A stretch of 64,000 bases of DNA from Rhabdophis nuchalis. Lineage: Eukaryota > Chordata > Lepidosauria > Squamata > Natricidae. The translations under genes were made by a program, and so were the position numbers. The DNA lies in contig CM077648.1 of the NCBI GenBank assembly GCA_039707465.1, positions 29,577,119 through 29,641,118 on the forward strand, in the 5' to 3' direction. Below, piece by piece: positions 25,136 through 38,257 of this stretch (positions within the stretch are counted from its first letter, which is position 1; every line of letters begins with the position of its first letter). The notes beneath the pieces were generated by a model. That model saw only the letters and a program-made list of their open reading frames with translations, was not told the DNA's origin and searched no databases.

Positions 25136-25545
25136 ATGAATGTATGTATGCATGTATGTATTGTGTCACAACATCTTTATTTATCAGCACAAATGCAACA
25201 CAAATGTAACAAAGGCAACATTTAAAAAATGGCTTTCCGCCTGGATGGCTCCTAGGGTGAGCCGAAAGACAGAAAAGGGAAGCAGTATGCTCCCTCCCAT
25301 ATTTGGCCATACCAGGTGTTGTGACACAATACATACTTATTTCCCTGGCTTAGCTGATAAAGGAGGAGAGCCTGTGGCTTAGTGGCTAATACAACTGCCT
25401 GATATGTAATACTGCCCAGGTTCAAATCCCAGTAAGGGTATGGCTAACTGATGAGAGCTACATAGCTTGAAATAGATCTATGCTAGCCTCCCTTTATTTA
25501 TTTATCAGCACAAATGCAACACACACACACACACACACACACATA
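25136..25545. repeat. composite repeat with tRNA-like module, related to 9100-9866
   Basis: A tRNA-like block with an A-box-like GTGGCTTAGTGGC (about 25373) and B-box-like CAGGTTCAAATCCC (about 25416) is followed by GATGAGAGCTACATAGCTTG and ends in CTTTATTTATCAGCACAAATG plus a CA run. The CTTTATTTATCAGCAC segment also occurs near 25171. TTGTGTCACAACA (about 25160) and GTTGTGACACAATA (about 25318) form an inverted pair. These modules match the locus near 9.1-9.9 kb. The family is not recognised by name. Confidence 0.58.
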
Positions 25546-25549
25546 TGTA

Positions 25550-26195
25550 TGTACTGTATGTATGTAGGTATGTATGCATGTGTATGTATATATGTATATT
25601 CTCTTTCTCCTAAAGTGCCTTGGTCCTCTAGCATCATCATTATCAATAATAATTTCAGCTGACCGTCTGACTAACCTACTGTGAAAGGCAAGTCAGTTGC
25701 CACTTCTCTGGCTTCTACTAGATACCCAAAGAACACTAACAAGACCATTTTAAAGCCTTAAATATTTTGTTCTTCAACAATGTCAGCCTATACGTGAAAA
25801 ACTATGAGTCAACACTGGGACTAAATTGAGAGCTTTGCCAAAGCAGGTAAGACATGGGGGGGGAAATAGTTCCCTTCAGTCAGTAAATCTGTCAGAAAAT
25901 GGTCTCTTGAACTATTGGTTATTTTCTCCATTCTAAGGATTTTGCTAGCTCAAGTGCCTTAAAACTAAACTAAAAATGACTCATCACATTGACTTTTCAA
26001 GGTAATGCCCTGTTATAAAATGATGCTGACAATTTCTTCTGTAATTATTTGAAACTTACACTACTGGAAAATCTTTAGATGACTCTACACAGTATTTTTT
26101 TCTAACATTTGTAGCTAATTTTACTTATAATTAACGGTTGGATTTTTGTTTGTTTGTGATGGTGATAATGCTGTTAGACTGGAGAATATTTGGAG
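25550..26195. other. unique noncoding DNA after a TATG-rich patch
   Basis: An impure GTAT-rich simple repeat lies at about 25542-25600. The rest shows no recognised element. Confidence 0.5.

Positions 26196-26196
<1 letters not shown>

Positions 26197-26225
<29 letters not shown>
26197..26225 (+). repeat. (GT)n microsatellite
   Basis: About 14 uninterrupted GT units. Confidence 0.95.
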
Positions 26226-26227
<2 letters not shown>

Positions 26228-26574
26228 TCAAATTATATATATTTGAAAATTAAAATGTAGCTATACAATAAAAATTTCCCCTAAAACAGCCTACTTGCTG
26301 TTTTTGACTTAATATGAATATACTCATTCTTTATTGTCTCTGTTAGCTAGTGGAAATTTAGTTTTCTGTTTACTCAAAATCATTTTTATTTAGAAATTAT
26401 GCTTTCCAATTGTATCCAAGAAATATTACATGTATATTGCTGAATATTCCATTGCTGAATGTTCCATTGCCAGATGTTGAAAAGGTAATTGGAGTTGAGA
26501 TATTTTTTGTTAAAAAAATACAGAATCCTTATTAATGTAATATCTTTATTCAATGCACTCAAAGTAAATAAATA

Positions 26575-26895
26575 CAGTGGACCTCGGTTCACGAACGCCT
26601 CTGTTCACGACCAATTCGGTTTACGAACAGAAATTTTCCTCAAAATGTGCTCCGGTGCACGAACTCTGCTTCAGTTCACGAACAGGAACCGCGGCCATTT
26701 TTAATGTATCACATGGTTGTGACTTCCTGTAGGAAGATCGTAGAGAGAAGAAAACACAGAAAAAAGCCCCAGCACGCTTTTTAAAAAATTTTGTTATGCT
26801 TTTAGCATATGGAAAACTGTGCCTCGGTTCACGACCAATTCGGTTCGCGACCAGAGTCATTTCACGAATTAAGTTCGTGAACCGAGGTACCACTG
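26575..26895. mobile_element. pogo/Tigger-like MITE
   Basis: Terminal inverted repeats are CAGTGGACCTCGGTTCACGA and, at the right end, TTCGTGAACCGAGGTACCACTG-type sequence whose complement matches. TA flanks both ends (26573-26574 and 26896-26897), the target preference of Tc1/mariner-type elements. The terminal CTCGGTTCACGACCAATTCG phrase is repeated inside. It is 321 bp, noncoding and well preserved. Confidence 0.88.
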
Positions 26896-27337
26896 TATTA
26901 TAGAAACATTGAATTTCTAAAAATTATTCATAGCTTTCTTTTTTGTAACAGAAGATGGTGTAAGTAAGAATGCTATCTATATAGGAAGCTACATTTTCAA
27001 TATACAATTTGGCCTGCATTCAAACAATGCAAGTCCCAGTTCTAGCTTGATCTAGGCTTGGTCATATAGGTAGATGTATGTTTACAAAAAATACACATAC
27101 AAACATATTCAGAGTATAGGGAATGTTTTTATCAAAATCCAGTCCTATGAGACATTACATTGACACTGCACATTATAAAGTGAGCAACATATACATAACT
27201 TTTATTTGCACAATAAGTTAGGGCTCAGTAGCAAATCAATGAGGCTACATTATTAGTGTCTTACATTATCCTACAAGATCCTTCAACAAATATGGATTCC
27301 CAGGTTATGTGTATTGGGTGACCCTACCATTATAATT

Positions 27338-27694
27338 AGGGACATGATGGATATCAGTGACTAAGACGCTGAGCTTGTCAATCAGAAAGGCCAGCAATTT
27401 GGCGGTTCGAATTCCTAGTGCCGCATAACGGAGTGAGCTCCCGTTACTTATCCCAGCTTCTGCCAATGTAGCAGTTCGAAAGCATGTAAAAAATGCAAGA
27501 AGAAAAAATAGGAACCACCTTTGGTGGGACAGTAACAGTGTTCCGTGAGCCTTCGGCGTTTAATCATGCCGGCCACATGACCATGGATACGTCTTCAGAC
27601 ACCGCTGGCTATTCGGCTTTGAAACGGAGATGAGCACTGCCCCTAGAGTCAGGAATGACCAGTACATATGTGCAAGGGGAACCTTTACCTTTAT
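27338..27694 (+). mobile_element. Sauria SINE, near full length
   Basis: The tRNA-like head has an A-box-like region (CAGTGACTAAGACGC, about 27355) and a B-box GGCGGTTCGAATTCC near 27403. The middle (GTAACGGAGTGAGCTCCC-like) and BovB-type tail (GAACCTTTACCTTT) follow in the order of the Sauria SINE. Promoter boxes would be for RNA polymerase III. Retrotransposition of such SINEs is believed to use the BovB LINE machinery, a relic of which is at 53305. Mutations are scattered, so it is not young. Confidence 0.88.
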
Positions 27695-27699
27695 TACTA

Positions 27700-29284
27700 T
27701 GAATAAAAAAGAAGTAGAAATCAACCGTTAACTATGATCTCAAATTCTGGTTCCTGAAAATTGAAAACAATTGTAGTCAGTATTTTGCATATGGAACATA
27801 GACAACCATAATTATCTGTTATTTGATGTATTATGGATTCTATTGAGAAACAATTTTGGGAAATGGCCCGTTTTATAAATTGAAATAATAGGCAAGCAAA
27901 CAAGCAAGTTTAAGAAATTGATCCAATGGAAGTAAACATAGAATTTTTCATATTAAAAATTAGGCTGTTTATGTTTGTCCAGTATAGTTTTAGTTTCTTA
28001 GAAATAGCAGCAACAGCAATTTTAATGAATAACCAGATATGAATGCTGAAGAAGGAAATATGGTGAATTCAGTATACAAATGGCTTTTGTGTGTTTTAAT
28101 AAATGCACATTAGCGCAGGACTAATCAAAAATAATCATTGGCAGCTAACATTTGAGAAAACATTTGACTATATGTATTTTATCAGTTTTGTTATTCATAG
28201 AGAAATTTTGTACAGATTTAATTGTCTAACTTCGTTGTACTATCCTTATGACAGAGTAATTACATGTAAAGTTAATGTTGCTTTATATTCAGTATCATAT
28301 GAAGTATCACTAGCTATGAAGCACAATTCAAATCACAGATAAGCAAACAATTAATATGTCCTGCTACACAGGTGTAGGGAAACCAATAGGAAATTTTTGC
28401 TGTACTTCAGAGCCCATAACACACCTCTAATGCTATTGTCATCCTAAATGTTTTTTAAAAATGCTTTACTTTATTCTTTATCGTATCACTAATAAGTTCT
28501 CAGCTTGAACACCTCAAACCTTAGGCTCCAGTAAGTTGGAATCAATTATGTAAAGCCAACTCATTTCAAAATGAAGCAGTGAATTGCTTTTTTCTTGGGT
28601 TTTCTTTCTTTTCTTTCTTTTTGAGAAATCTTTACAATTTCCTTGCCTATACTCAGTCTTAACTTCTTCTGTTAACTATATTATCCACTGTTCAATATGC
28701 TGTTTCTCTATGCAGCTTTGTTGAATGCAGCGTAGATAAAAACAATTATCCATGGAACATACCTAGGGATTAAATTCAATTCCACATGTTAACATAGTTG
28801 CCTATGAGCAAATAATTATATTAAGGCCACACAGGATCATTATTACAGGAAATGAAAGAGTCAGTTGGCAAGATTGCTTGGAAAGGAAATGTATCTGGAT
28901 ATACAAATGTGCACATATAAAATGCATTTGCTTCATCCATTAATGTCATTGCATACTTTGATTTTAAGTCAGATATATCATTTCAGCTGCATATATTTGC
29001 TTCTCTTCCTTTTTTTAATTTTGCTTTGAGATTCAAAGCAAAGAATTTTAAGGCAGCTATGGATAATATAAGCATCAGTTGTTTACAGACTTTTTGTGTT
29101 GCCCAGGAGCTCATCCTGATTGTCAGAAATTAGGAAGCAAGTTCCTGCCATTCATACATGCAAAACTGAAATGTAGCTTAACTAACAAAGGTAAATTTAA
29201 AAAAATATCAATCTTTCACTAAAGCAGAAATAAATAAATAAGGAAAAGAGGTCATTGCATATTATATTGTGAAGCTTCCAGAAT
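27700..29284. other. unique AT-rich DNA
   Basis: No gene or interspersed repeat is recognised. Short TTTC-rich and T-rich patches occur near 28600. Confidence 0.5.
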
Positions 29285-29480
29285 CCAGATATTCTTCAAG
29301 GGCAGTCCCTTGTGGAGCTCATTACAATAATCAAATCGGAGTTGGAGAGAGTGTGGCTGAATCTCTGGGAGGAGTCAATCGGGAATTAGTCTGGAATCTT
29401 TACATAGGCACCAAGAACAAGGTCCTTCATCCTTGAATACCATTGAACCTTATCTAGTCTGGCCCAGGTGCATACTGCTA
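29285..29480 (-). mobile_element. L2-like LINE fragment
   Basis: The plus strand has TCTTCAAGGGCAGTCCC and CTCATTACAATAATC, the antisense of the DYCNALYMGLP(LKS) coding region seen at 23400-23470 and 58090-58160. Later sequence is too diverged to read in frame. Confidence 0.62.
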
Positions 29481-30650
<1,170 letters not shown>

Positions 30651-30949
30651 AAATGTTGCCCATTTAGTTCAAGACAACTCTGCCCAATTTACAATGTAAT
30701 AACTGTAATGGAATAAAACATATAGGAAGCAATCTTTGGCTGCTGTTTTGGACCTCCAAATTATGAATCTGTCTTGATGCTTTGTTTCTGGTATTTTGTC
30801 CAGAGATCTGAACAGACTTACGCCTTCTGATGCAGCTGTAAGCTGAATCAGGAAATAATGGTTTGTTTTTACATCATAGAATCTCCAATATCCCTTTTTT
30901 TCCCTAATCTCCTTGGCCAGCTTGCACTATGATATTCCGAAATAATACC

Positions 30950-30950
<1 letters not shown>

Positions 30951-30998
<48 letters not shown>
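30951..30998 (+). repeat. (CA)n microsatellite
   Basis: About 24 uninterrupted CA units. Confidence 0.97.
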
Positions 30999-30999
<1 letters not shown>

Positions 31000-31044
31000 T
31001 AAAGAAATCCTTATTGCCCTCTAGGTTTCTGTGACAATAGATTA

Positions 31045-31270
31045 ATCAAGGAGCAAACCAACCTAGAGCTAAGGTAAAATTTCCGGACAGAACAATTAAT
31101 CAGTGGAATGACTTGCCACCAGAAATTGTGGGTTGTCCAACAGTGGAGATTTTAAAAAAGAGATTGGAGAATCATTTGCTTAAAATGGGCAAATAGGGCT
31201 TCCAGCTTGAGCAAGGGGTTGGACAAGAAGACCTCCCAAGATCCCTTCCAACTCTGTTATTCTGTATATT
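31045..31270 (+). mobile_element. CR1 LINE 3' end
   Basis: A TGGAATGACTTGCCACCAGA segment (W-N-x-L-P in frame), then AGATTGGAGAATCATTTG and a tail of CCCTTCCAACTCTGTTATTCT, is the end of ORF2 and the 3' end of amniote CR1 LINEs. Only about 200 bp is present, typical 5' truncation. Confidence 0.85.
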
Positions 31271-31826
31271 TATGTACAAAAGCCAATTATAAATATAAAA
31301 GCAGGTTAAAATTACAGACTATTCTGAAATATAGAATTCATTCAGAAACCTCTTATTCTGAATGGATTCATCTCTTGCCCAGTAACTGAAAGAAAAACAA
31401 GCGAAAACAATTAAGGCTAGCAAGGTTGAGACCATCCAAACATAGAAGTGGGGTGGATGTGGGGATGAGGAATGTTGTTCAATTAGATCAGTATTGCAAC
31501 AGAGAAGGCAGTTTTTGATCCCACCACTAGAAGAGATCAAAGAAGGCCCATCATATCAAATCTCATAGTATCAGCCCCACTAAATAAACCAGGCCAGGAA
31601 AACAACTTTTCAGAAAGACTAAAACTTTAATTTACTTTAATTGAGATTGGCAATAATAATAGGTGTAAGTATCATTGTGCTATATCTTCTGAAGTAAGGA
31701 GATATCTACCCAAGCTTCTTCTGAATATTATATTATGCTCTGGACTTAAAAAAAACACATTTCAGTGTCATTTCCTTAGGTAATATCTTGCATATGTCTG
31801 TCAAAGTCAGATTCCTTACTCTCCAC

Positions 31827-32009
31827 CAGAGATGGGCTGCTCCTGCTTTGGCCCAGATCGGGCGAACCAGCAGTAGTGGCAGCGGGAGGTTCTGCTGCAT
31901 GCGCAGAAGTGTTGTGTGCATGCACCTGAACTGGTAGTAAAAATCAGTTCAGGGCTTTTTAAATCATAACCAGCATCTAACTGATTTGGGAGCCTATTAG
32001 GAACCACTG
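31827..32009. mobile_element. possible hAT MITE
   Basis: It begins CAGAGATGGGCTGCTCC and may end GCCTATTAGGAACCACTG, with GAACTGGTAGTAAAAATCAG inside, as in the CCGGTTC hAT family. The flanks do not give a convincing TSD, so the ends are tentative. Confidence 0.4.
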
Positions 32010-32402
32010 CACCTATGAAGCATGAGTGTACTGAACTGTGCCATAGCTATATGTACTGTTGAATTCTGGACCAAATCCTGTGATATTTTAAAGGCAGCCA
32101 TATGGAGAGTGTGTTTCAATAATTCAAACAGAATTCAAGGCATGACTGACTGAGCAGAACGTCCTGGTGTAGAAATAGACAAGCCTGGCAGATGTGATAT
32201 ATCTGTGTACTGATTTCCTGGCCATGTTGATCATCTGCTCTGTGAGCAGAACCTGAGAAGCTGAGTGGAGTTTATTGTGTTCTTCCCCAACTGTGTATCA
32301 TAATTTAAATGGAGATTGTATATTTCATATAATGTCATATCAACTGTGAAGTACTATGAGAAAAAAAGCTGATAACCTCTCAATAACCTGATTAATTTAA
32401 GG

Positions 32403-32641
32403 CAGGTGTGTCAACCTTGCTTTCAATGAGGGCTGCATCAGGGTTGTGTTTGACCTCGGGAGGGCTGGGATGGGTGTGGCCAACTCAGCATCACTTATGT
32501 TGGGGGCGCCTGGGGTGACCCCAGCACTCTGCCAGCAAAAGTGGAGCTCAGGAGGGCCTTGTGAGGTCCTCCCAAGTTCCATTTTCGCTGGTAGAGGCAC
32601 TGCTTCCAGAATGGCCCTGCAGGCTAGATCTAACACCTCTG
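32403..32641. mobile_element. hAT MITE, decayed ends
   Basis: It starts CAGGTGTGTCAACCTTGC and ends GATCTAACACCTCTG, inverted termini of the same kind as the element at 5004. The interior is GC-rich. A clear TSD is not visible. Confidence 0.62.
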
Positions 32642-33090
32642 GAAAGAAATATAATTGAGCCTTGTGGGTCTGTCCCCGCCGCAGCCCCTAAATTGTGTAC
32701 AAATACAGTTATAGAAGAAGATTGGTTAGTTGAAAGAAATGAGGAGGCATATTTGGACTCTGCAACTCTTCAATACGTTTCTAATATTGAGGTAGATATG
32801 GGTAACTCTAATAAAGATCTAAAGCACCAGCCAGAATAGAATGGGAAATATGCTCTTTGATGTCTAACAGAGCACTATTCTCTTTAAGAAAGGCAAACTT
32901 TAGGTCCTATAATAAATTCATATTGAAAAGCTTTTAATCTGACAGTCTTTCTATTTTGTAGGAAGGTTGCAGGCATTCCCCAAGATAATCAAACAATTTT
33001 CTGACAATGGATATGCACAAACAGGATTCATTTTGCATCATTATTTACAAAAGCATTTGCTCATTGGTAGAGTTTCTCATCCTCAACTTG

Positions 33091-33523
33091 ATTACAATAC
33101 AATACAATAGCAGAGTTGGAAGGGACCTTGGAGATCTTCTAGTCCAACCCCCTGCCTAGACAGGAAACTCTATACCATTTCAGACAAATGGCTATCCAAT
33201 GTCTTCTTAAAGACTTGCAGTGTTGGGGCATTCACAACTTCTGGAGACAAGCTGTTTCACTGATTAATTGTTCTAACTGTCAGGAAATTTCTCCTCAGTT
33301 CTAAGTTGCTTCCCTCCTTGATGAATTTCTACCCATTGCTTCTTGTCCTACCCTCAGGTGCTTTGGAGAATAGCTTGACTCCCTCTTCTTTGTGGCAACC
33401 CCTGAGATATTGGAACATGGCTATCATGTCTCCCCTAGTCCTTCTTTTCATTAGACTAGACATTCCTGCAACCGTTCTTCATATGTTTTAGCCTCCAGTC
33501 CCCTAATCATCTTTGTTGCTCTT
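33091..33523 (-). mobile_element. CR1 LINE 3' end
   Basis: The plus strand starts AGCAGAGTTGGAAGGGACC, the complement of the CR1 tail, after an AATACAATACA repeat. It then gives the antisense of the last ORF2 codons (GGAGAATAGCTTGACTCCC, TATCATGTCTCCCCTAG, ATCATCTTTGTTGCTCTT). The sequence parallels the longer copy at 38258-39600. Confidence 0.88.
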
Positions 33524-33529
33524 GATTTG

Positions 33530-34830
33530 ATTATTTCCTGCTGTATGGACCATAGCATATCGAGTTAGATAGCCATAGCAATCTAACTAGGAAAGCTATG
33601 TTCACCTATAAAGATAGTTTATAATTAAGTGGATTAACACCTACACCTTTACCGGGCCTTTCGAATGGCAAATCCTTTCTTGGGAAGAAAAAGGTGGCAA
33701 ATTCTGTTCTGCTCAAAATGTATATTGGGGAAACAAAAGAGCTGAAACCTTCTGTTCTCAGTCTTTGTAACAGCGCTAAGACTTTTGAGATTTAATGTTA
33801 GTACACAAAACGTTTTGCTCTCTTTCGTTTCTTGTTTTTTTTCCCACTGAAGCATTAGTTGCATAGCACTTTCAGAACTTATTTCTTCAACACCTCTGAG
33901 CCTCCTTTCAATTCAATCTCAGCTGCAACGATCATTAAAAACAATGAGCATGTCTGGCGCAAGTAAACGTGCTCAGACTATCAACCATCCACTAAGTACC
34001 TGGCATTGGATCCATAAGTATAAGATTCTGACACGGGAAGAAAAGCTTTAGCGCTCATTGAAAAGACTCAGCTTTCCATGCAAAGGCATTAAATGATGCA
34101 CCTTTGGCAGGGGCGAGGAAGAAAAAAAACCTTTTGAAGTGGTATTGATAGTCTCATCATTTATACATGCTAATTTTGCCTATTTAGGATACCACCTTTT
34201 TGAAATCACAGATTAATTAACTCAACTTTAAGCTAATATGGTAATGATTTGTAGTGAGTGGCAGATATTTCCCTGTAATTATGCATGAATCAATGTGTGA
34301 TTTCCTAATGAGCTTAACTGAGGAAATCATCCTTTCATGAAAAAACGCTTTATTTCCTAAAATGCTAGCAACACATTTTTAGTAAATTCAGTCAAAAGGT
34401 CCTTACTTCTGTAACATGCATTATTATATATTACTTACTGCTTTATCTGGCTACAGGATGCAGAAGTTTAGTATTTCTAGGAAAGGCCACAATAATTCAT
34501 TATATTATTTTCCTCACAACAAAACATAAAAGTGTATTTAATTTTTTACTTCAGTTCTGGTAAAGAGTTTCTGCCTTCCTAAGGGCTAATACTTTGGGCT
34601 GTTTAGTTATTAAACTAGGCATCACAGAAACAGATTTTTCATTACCTTTCATCTCGCAGCCTTGTTTACTTAGAAGATGAAATGAAACAGAACAGACCTT
34701 TGCTAACCTCCTAAATAATGTTCTGCCTAATTAATTATTTGTTTATTTGATTCCTTGCATCCTGAAAATGTACAAATGAAGAAATCATCTTCTTGTCAAA
34801 GGGAAATTTCTTGACAAAATAGGAGGAACC
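33530..34830. other. repeat-free noncoding DNA, candidate conserved element
   Basis: I recognise no gene or mobile element. Bases about 34150-34350 contain several homeodomain-type TAATTA/ATTAAT sites and an octamer-like ATGCAT, the composition often seen in developmental enhancers. This is suggestive only. Confidence 0.35.
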
Positions 34831-34837
34831 TCCATTT

Positions 34838-35079
34838 CAGTGGTGAAATTCAAATTCTTTTACTACCGGTTCTCTGGTGGGCATGGCAGGGGACGGACAC
34901 TGCAAAATACCCATTCCCTCCCCACTCTTGGGGGAAGGATATTGCAAAATCTCCATTTTCATCCCACTCTGGGGCCAACCAGAGATGATATTTGCCAGTT
35001 CTTCGAACTACTCAAAATTTCCACTACCAGGTCTCCAAAAACTGCCAGAATCTGCCAGAACCTGCTGAATTTCACCCTG
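34838..35079. mobile_element. hAT MITE of the GGTTCTGACCGGTTCT family
   Basis: It begins CAGTGGTGAAATTCAAATTC and ends CTGCTGAATTTCACCCTG. CTACCGGTTCTCTGGTGGGC and GAACTACTCAAAATTTCCAC inside are shared, in reverse sense, with copies at 14475 and 21895. The TSD is unclear. Confidence 0.76.
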
Positions 35080-35089
35080 CTCCAGGATG

Positions 35090-36038
35090 ATCCCTGACCA
35101 TAATGAGACTAGATTCTCCAAAATGATTTTTTTTTGTATTTTTGGAGATGACACAATAAGAGCTTTTAATATAATGTATGTGGAAGGGAAAATAATTTGC
35201 TTTAATTCCATGCCTTTGTAGATATTTTTCTAATGAAATCAGTATGGCCTTTCCTAAAGTTACTAAGGGAGCAGCACAAAAACAATAGCAGGTAAAACTA
35301 CTCACATGTTGAGACAAAGGTTGGACTCACAAGGTTGCAGTTCTTTATATCTTCTTCTAGAACTCCTCTGGGGCTCCCCATTTCTCAGCATAGCCTTTCT
35401 GCCTTGATGCAGCTGCTTGGGGATTGCCCATCCATGCTAACTTAGTTAAGTGGGACCAATAGAAATCCCACAAAGTAATAGATGGTACATTGTGGTTGTT
35501 GTCTTAGTAGGACTGTTTCTTGGTTCTGCAGCATTAAATGATGTGACTAGAGAACTTATTCTCTTTGGAGTCTGATTGATGATTTAAAGGATTATTTAAT
35601 TTAAGGGGTTTTTTTTAGAAGAAAAGTGGAAAGAGAATACAGACCTTTTTGGGGGAACTTTATGAGTTAAAACATTCTGTAATAAAAGACATTGGAAATA
35701 TATAGCTGATAAATGATCTCCAGAGAAACCTCCTTCAGAATAAACTAATAGAATCAGTCTAATATAACATTTTGAGCATAACACAAGATTACATTGGTTT
35801 GCTAATTATCAGTGCAAATTTGATTGATTAGACCTAACTATAAGGCTGGCATAGAGATTTTAAAAAAAGATAGCTATCAAAATATCATCAAAATATGAAA
35901 GACCTTTAAAAACACAAGGTAAAATTAAAACACAAATTCTTAAGTAGATGTTTAGTTAATACATTTATCCATTTCTTGAAGACAGAGTTCCTGAAATCAA
36001 GAGTCCCCTTTGAGTCCCTAGAATCCCTAAATTTCATG
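35090..36038. other. unique AT-rich DNA
   Basis: No gene or repeat family is recognised. Confidence 0.5.
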
Positions 36039-36040
36039 TA

Positions 36041-36290
36041 CAGGGCTACCTTGGTACTCCTTGTTAATTGGTTCCAGGAGATGCAATAAGTACCAAAAAT
36101 GAAGAGTACCAAACACATATTTTCCATAAGAAATATTGTAGTGACTCATAAGGCACCTGACCCTAGCAAGTTATAGCTTGTGCAATGAGTACCAAACAAA
36201 CTATGAGGACTGTGACAAAAAATATTTGCATCAAAATTTGAGTACCAAATCTGATGTGTTTCAAAGCAGTTGAGTACCAAGATAAAGAGA
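36041..36290. mobile_element. pogo/Tigger-like MITE, decayed right end
   Basis: It starts CAGGGCTACCTTGGTACTCC after a TA and has the complementary TTGAGTACCAAGATA at about 36270-36285. Internal GAGTACCAAA motifs repeat. This arrangement is typical of a Tc1/mariner-group MITE with TA targets; the right terminal bases are mutated or lost. Confidence 0.7.
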
Positions 36291-37689
36291 AACATTAAAA
36301 GAATCTCTGAGACCTATATGCAGGTTTTAACTTCCCTGCTTGAGATAAAGATTTAAATTCAGAATGTCGCCTACATGACATACACTTGACAGTTTAAGAT
36401 GAGGGCATCTCTGGAATGTTAGTGAATGGAGACTGACTGAATTTATAACTTCCCCGATATCCTTGTAACTATGCATTACATCTGTAGTACATATTCATGC
36501 CAACAAATATTTTTTTCCTAGAGTAATTTTAGGAGGCGAGATGTATTAGGTATGGTACACAAAACTCAGATTGTTGCCTCAAAATAAATGGGGTTTCAGC
36601 AAGTCAAAACAGAAAAAACAAATTTTAATATCCAAGACAACAGAAATGGCAATACTGATATATTGTTAGGTGAAAAAGATTCAGTAAATTGAAAAGAAAA
36701 CGTAACCCCTAGAAAACTAAAAAAGGAATAGATTGAGAAAAGATATATTCATATTCATAGTCTTTTCAAATTCTACAACTTCCTAAGTTTATTCTCCCCA
36801 ATTGCACACAGCATAAGTCGCATAAGGAGGATAAATTCTTCAATTTTTAGCACAACAGTAAATCATTTTCATTTCTGAGACAATCCATAAAATATTTTAG
36901 ACAGCTTTAGTAGATAGTTCCTCTTGAACCAAGAAAAATATTTCATCTGCATTCAGCTGCAGTGATGGACACTTATATTTCTTTAGATAATTCTCTCATA
37001 TGTTTAAGAAATGCTCAGTGTAATGAGTAAATTGGTATTGGACATCTGTAAGCAAGCTGCAAAAATAAATAAATAAATGTCAGACCTGATTGCTAAGACT
37101 GAATACCATCAATTTAGAAGTTGGCCAATTTAACATATGCTGATTTCATCCACAGACGGGGCTGCTGTATTTCTGAGTTTTTACAGAATATTGAATTCCT
37201 TCATATTTTGGTGCCAGAAGGATTGCACACTAATTTTCTTTTCAAGCTACTGTACACAGAAAAGGATGTCCTCCAGTTGTTGCCAAGATTTCTTCTTTTG
37301 TATCAAACAGTATTATAAATAGAATGAAGGCTACTTCAATTTCTTTTCTCTCTAGGGATCAATGTATATGATCAGCTGAGATGTATATGATCAGCAGCTA
37401 GGAATAAACATAACACTTCATAAATTAGGCTACAAGGAGAGCAAATGTGGAAACTTCGTAACTATAATTCCTAACTATAATTCAACAATTGTAATTCATC
37501 ATCTGTAAACAATCCAATAGCTATATTTTAAACATGTGAAATATAGAAGATATGAAAGAAGAAACGCATACTTAAAGCATGCTGTATACGACTAGAAAAT
37601 AAATATTGTCTCTCACACATTATTTTTTTGTATGCAATTGTCCTTAATATTGCAATAATAATATAAACAGTCTGCACCATAGAGGTTAC
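36291..37689. other. unique AT-rich DNA
   Basis: Nothing recognised. A short direct duplication, GATCAATGTATATGATCAGC with ATGTATATGATCAGCAGC, lies near 37357-37400. Confidence 0.5.
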
Positions 37690-38045
37690 AACCATTTGTT
37701 TAGCAAGCGGTTGAAAGTTACAGTGGCACTGAAAATTGTGACTTATGACTAGTCAGCACACATATGACTGTTGCAGCATCTACAGGGTCACATGGTCAAA
37801 ATTGGGGTGCATGGCAACTGGTATGAATTTATGGTAGTTGGACCATCCTGGGGTCATGCGATTGCCATTTGAAACCTTCCCAGCTGGCTTCCAACAAGCA
37901 AAGTCAATGCGGAAAACAGCTTCATGATTCATTTAACAAGCATGGCAAAAAAGATCCTAAAATCAGGCACAACTAACTTAATAACTGTCTTGCTTAGCAA
38001 CGATAATTCTGGTTGCAATTGTGGTTGTAAATTGAAAAGTGCCTA
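37690..38045. mobile_element. old MITE with GTTTAGCAAGCG / CTTAGCAACGAT arms
   Basis: Segments such as GGTTACAACCATTTG, AAAGTTACAGTGGCACTGAA, GGGTCACATGGTCAAAATT and TGTCTTGCTTAGCAACGA are the body of a common snake MITE that I know from its GTCCTCGACTTACGACC termini. The termini are decayed here. A reverse piece of the same family is inside the hAT at 12100-12483. Confidence 0.7.
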
Positions 38046-38071
38046 TAAATGCTATTAGTGCTGTAGCCCAA

Positions 38072-38165
38072 GTGGCCCCAACCTTTCTGGCTCCATGGAC
38101 TGGCGATGGTGGTGTCAGCTGGAGGAGGGGATGGTTTGGGGACAGGGTTTAAGGATCCCTGATGT
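38072..38165. mobile_element. fragment of a CAGGGGTC-type hAT
   Basis: GGCCCCAACCTTTCTGGC, CATGGACTGGCGATGG and GGATCCCTGATG resemble one end of the family at 24413 and the right half of 2771-3085. Confidence 0.55.
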
Positions 38166-38257
38166 AGTCCACATAAAGGGTTAATTGTGCTCCCTTTTAC
38201 TTAATTGTATAAGTTTCTAGGAACAGTAATCAACTATTTTAATTTAGAATATATAAG

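Noticed and set aside
27338..27420. Possible tRNA gene
   Set aside because: It is the tRNA-like head of a Sauria SINE, followed directly by the SINE body.
31816..32007. Cysteine-rich 63-codon minus-strand frame
   Set aside because: It sits in a probable hAT MITE, has no signal peptide, and shows no family resemblance.
32397..32839. GC-rich open frames that could be host exons
   Set aside because: They overlap a hAT MITE and show no known domain or convincing splice context.
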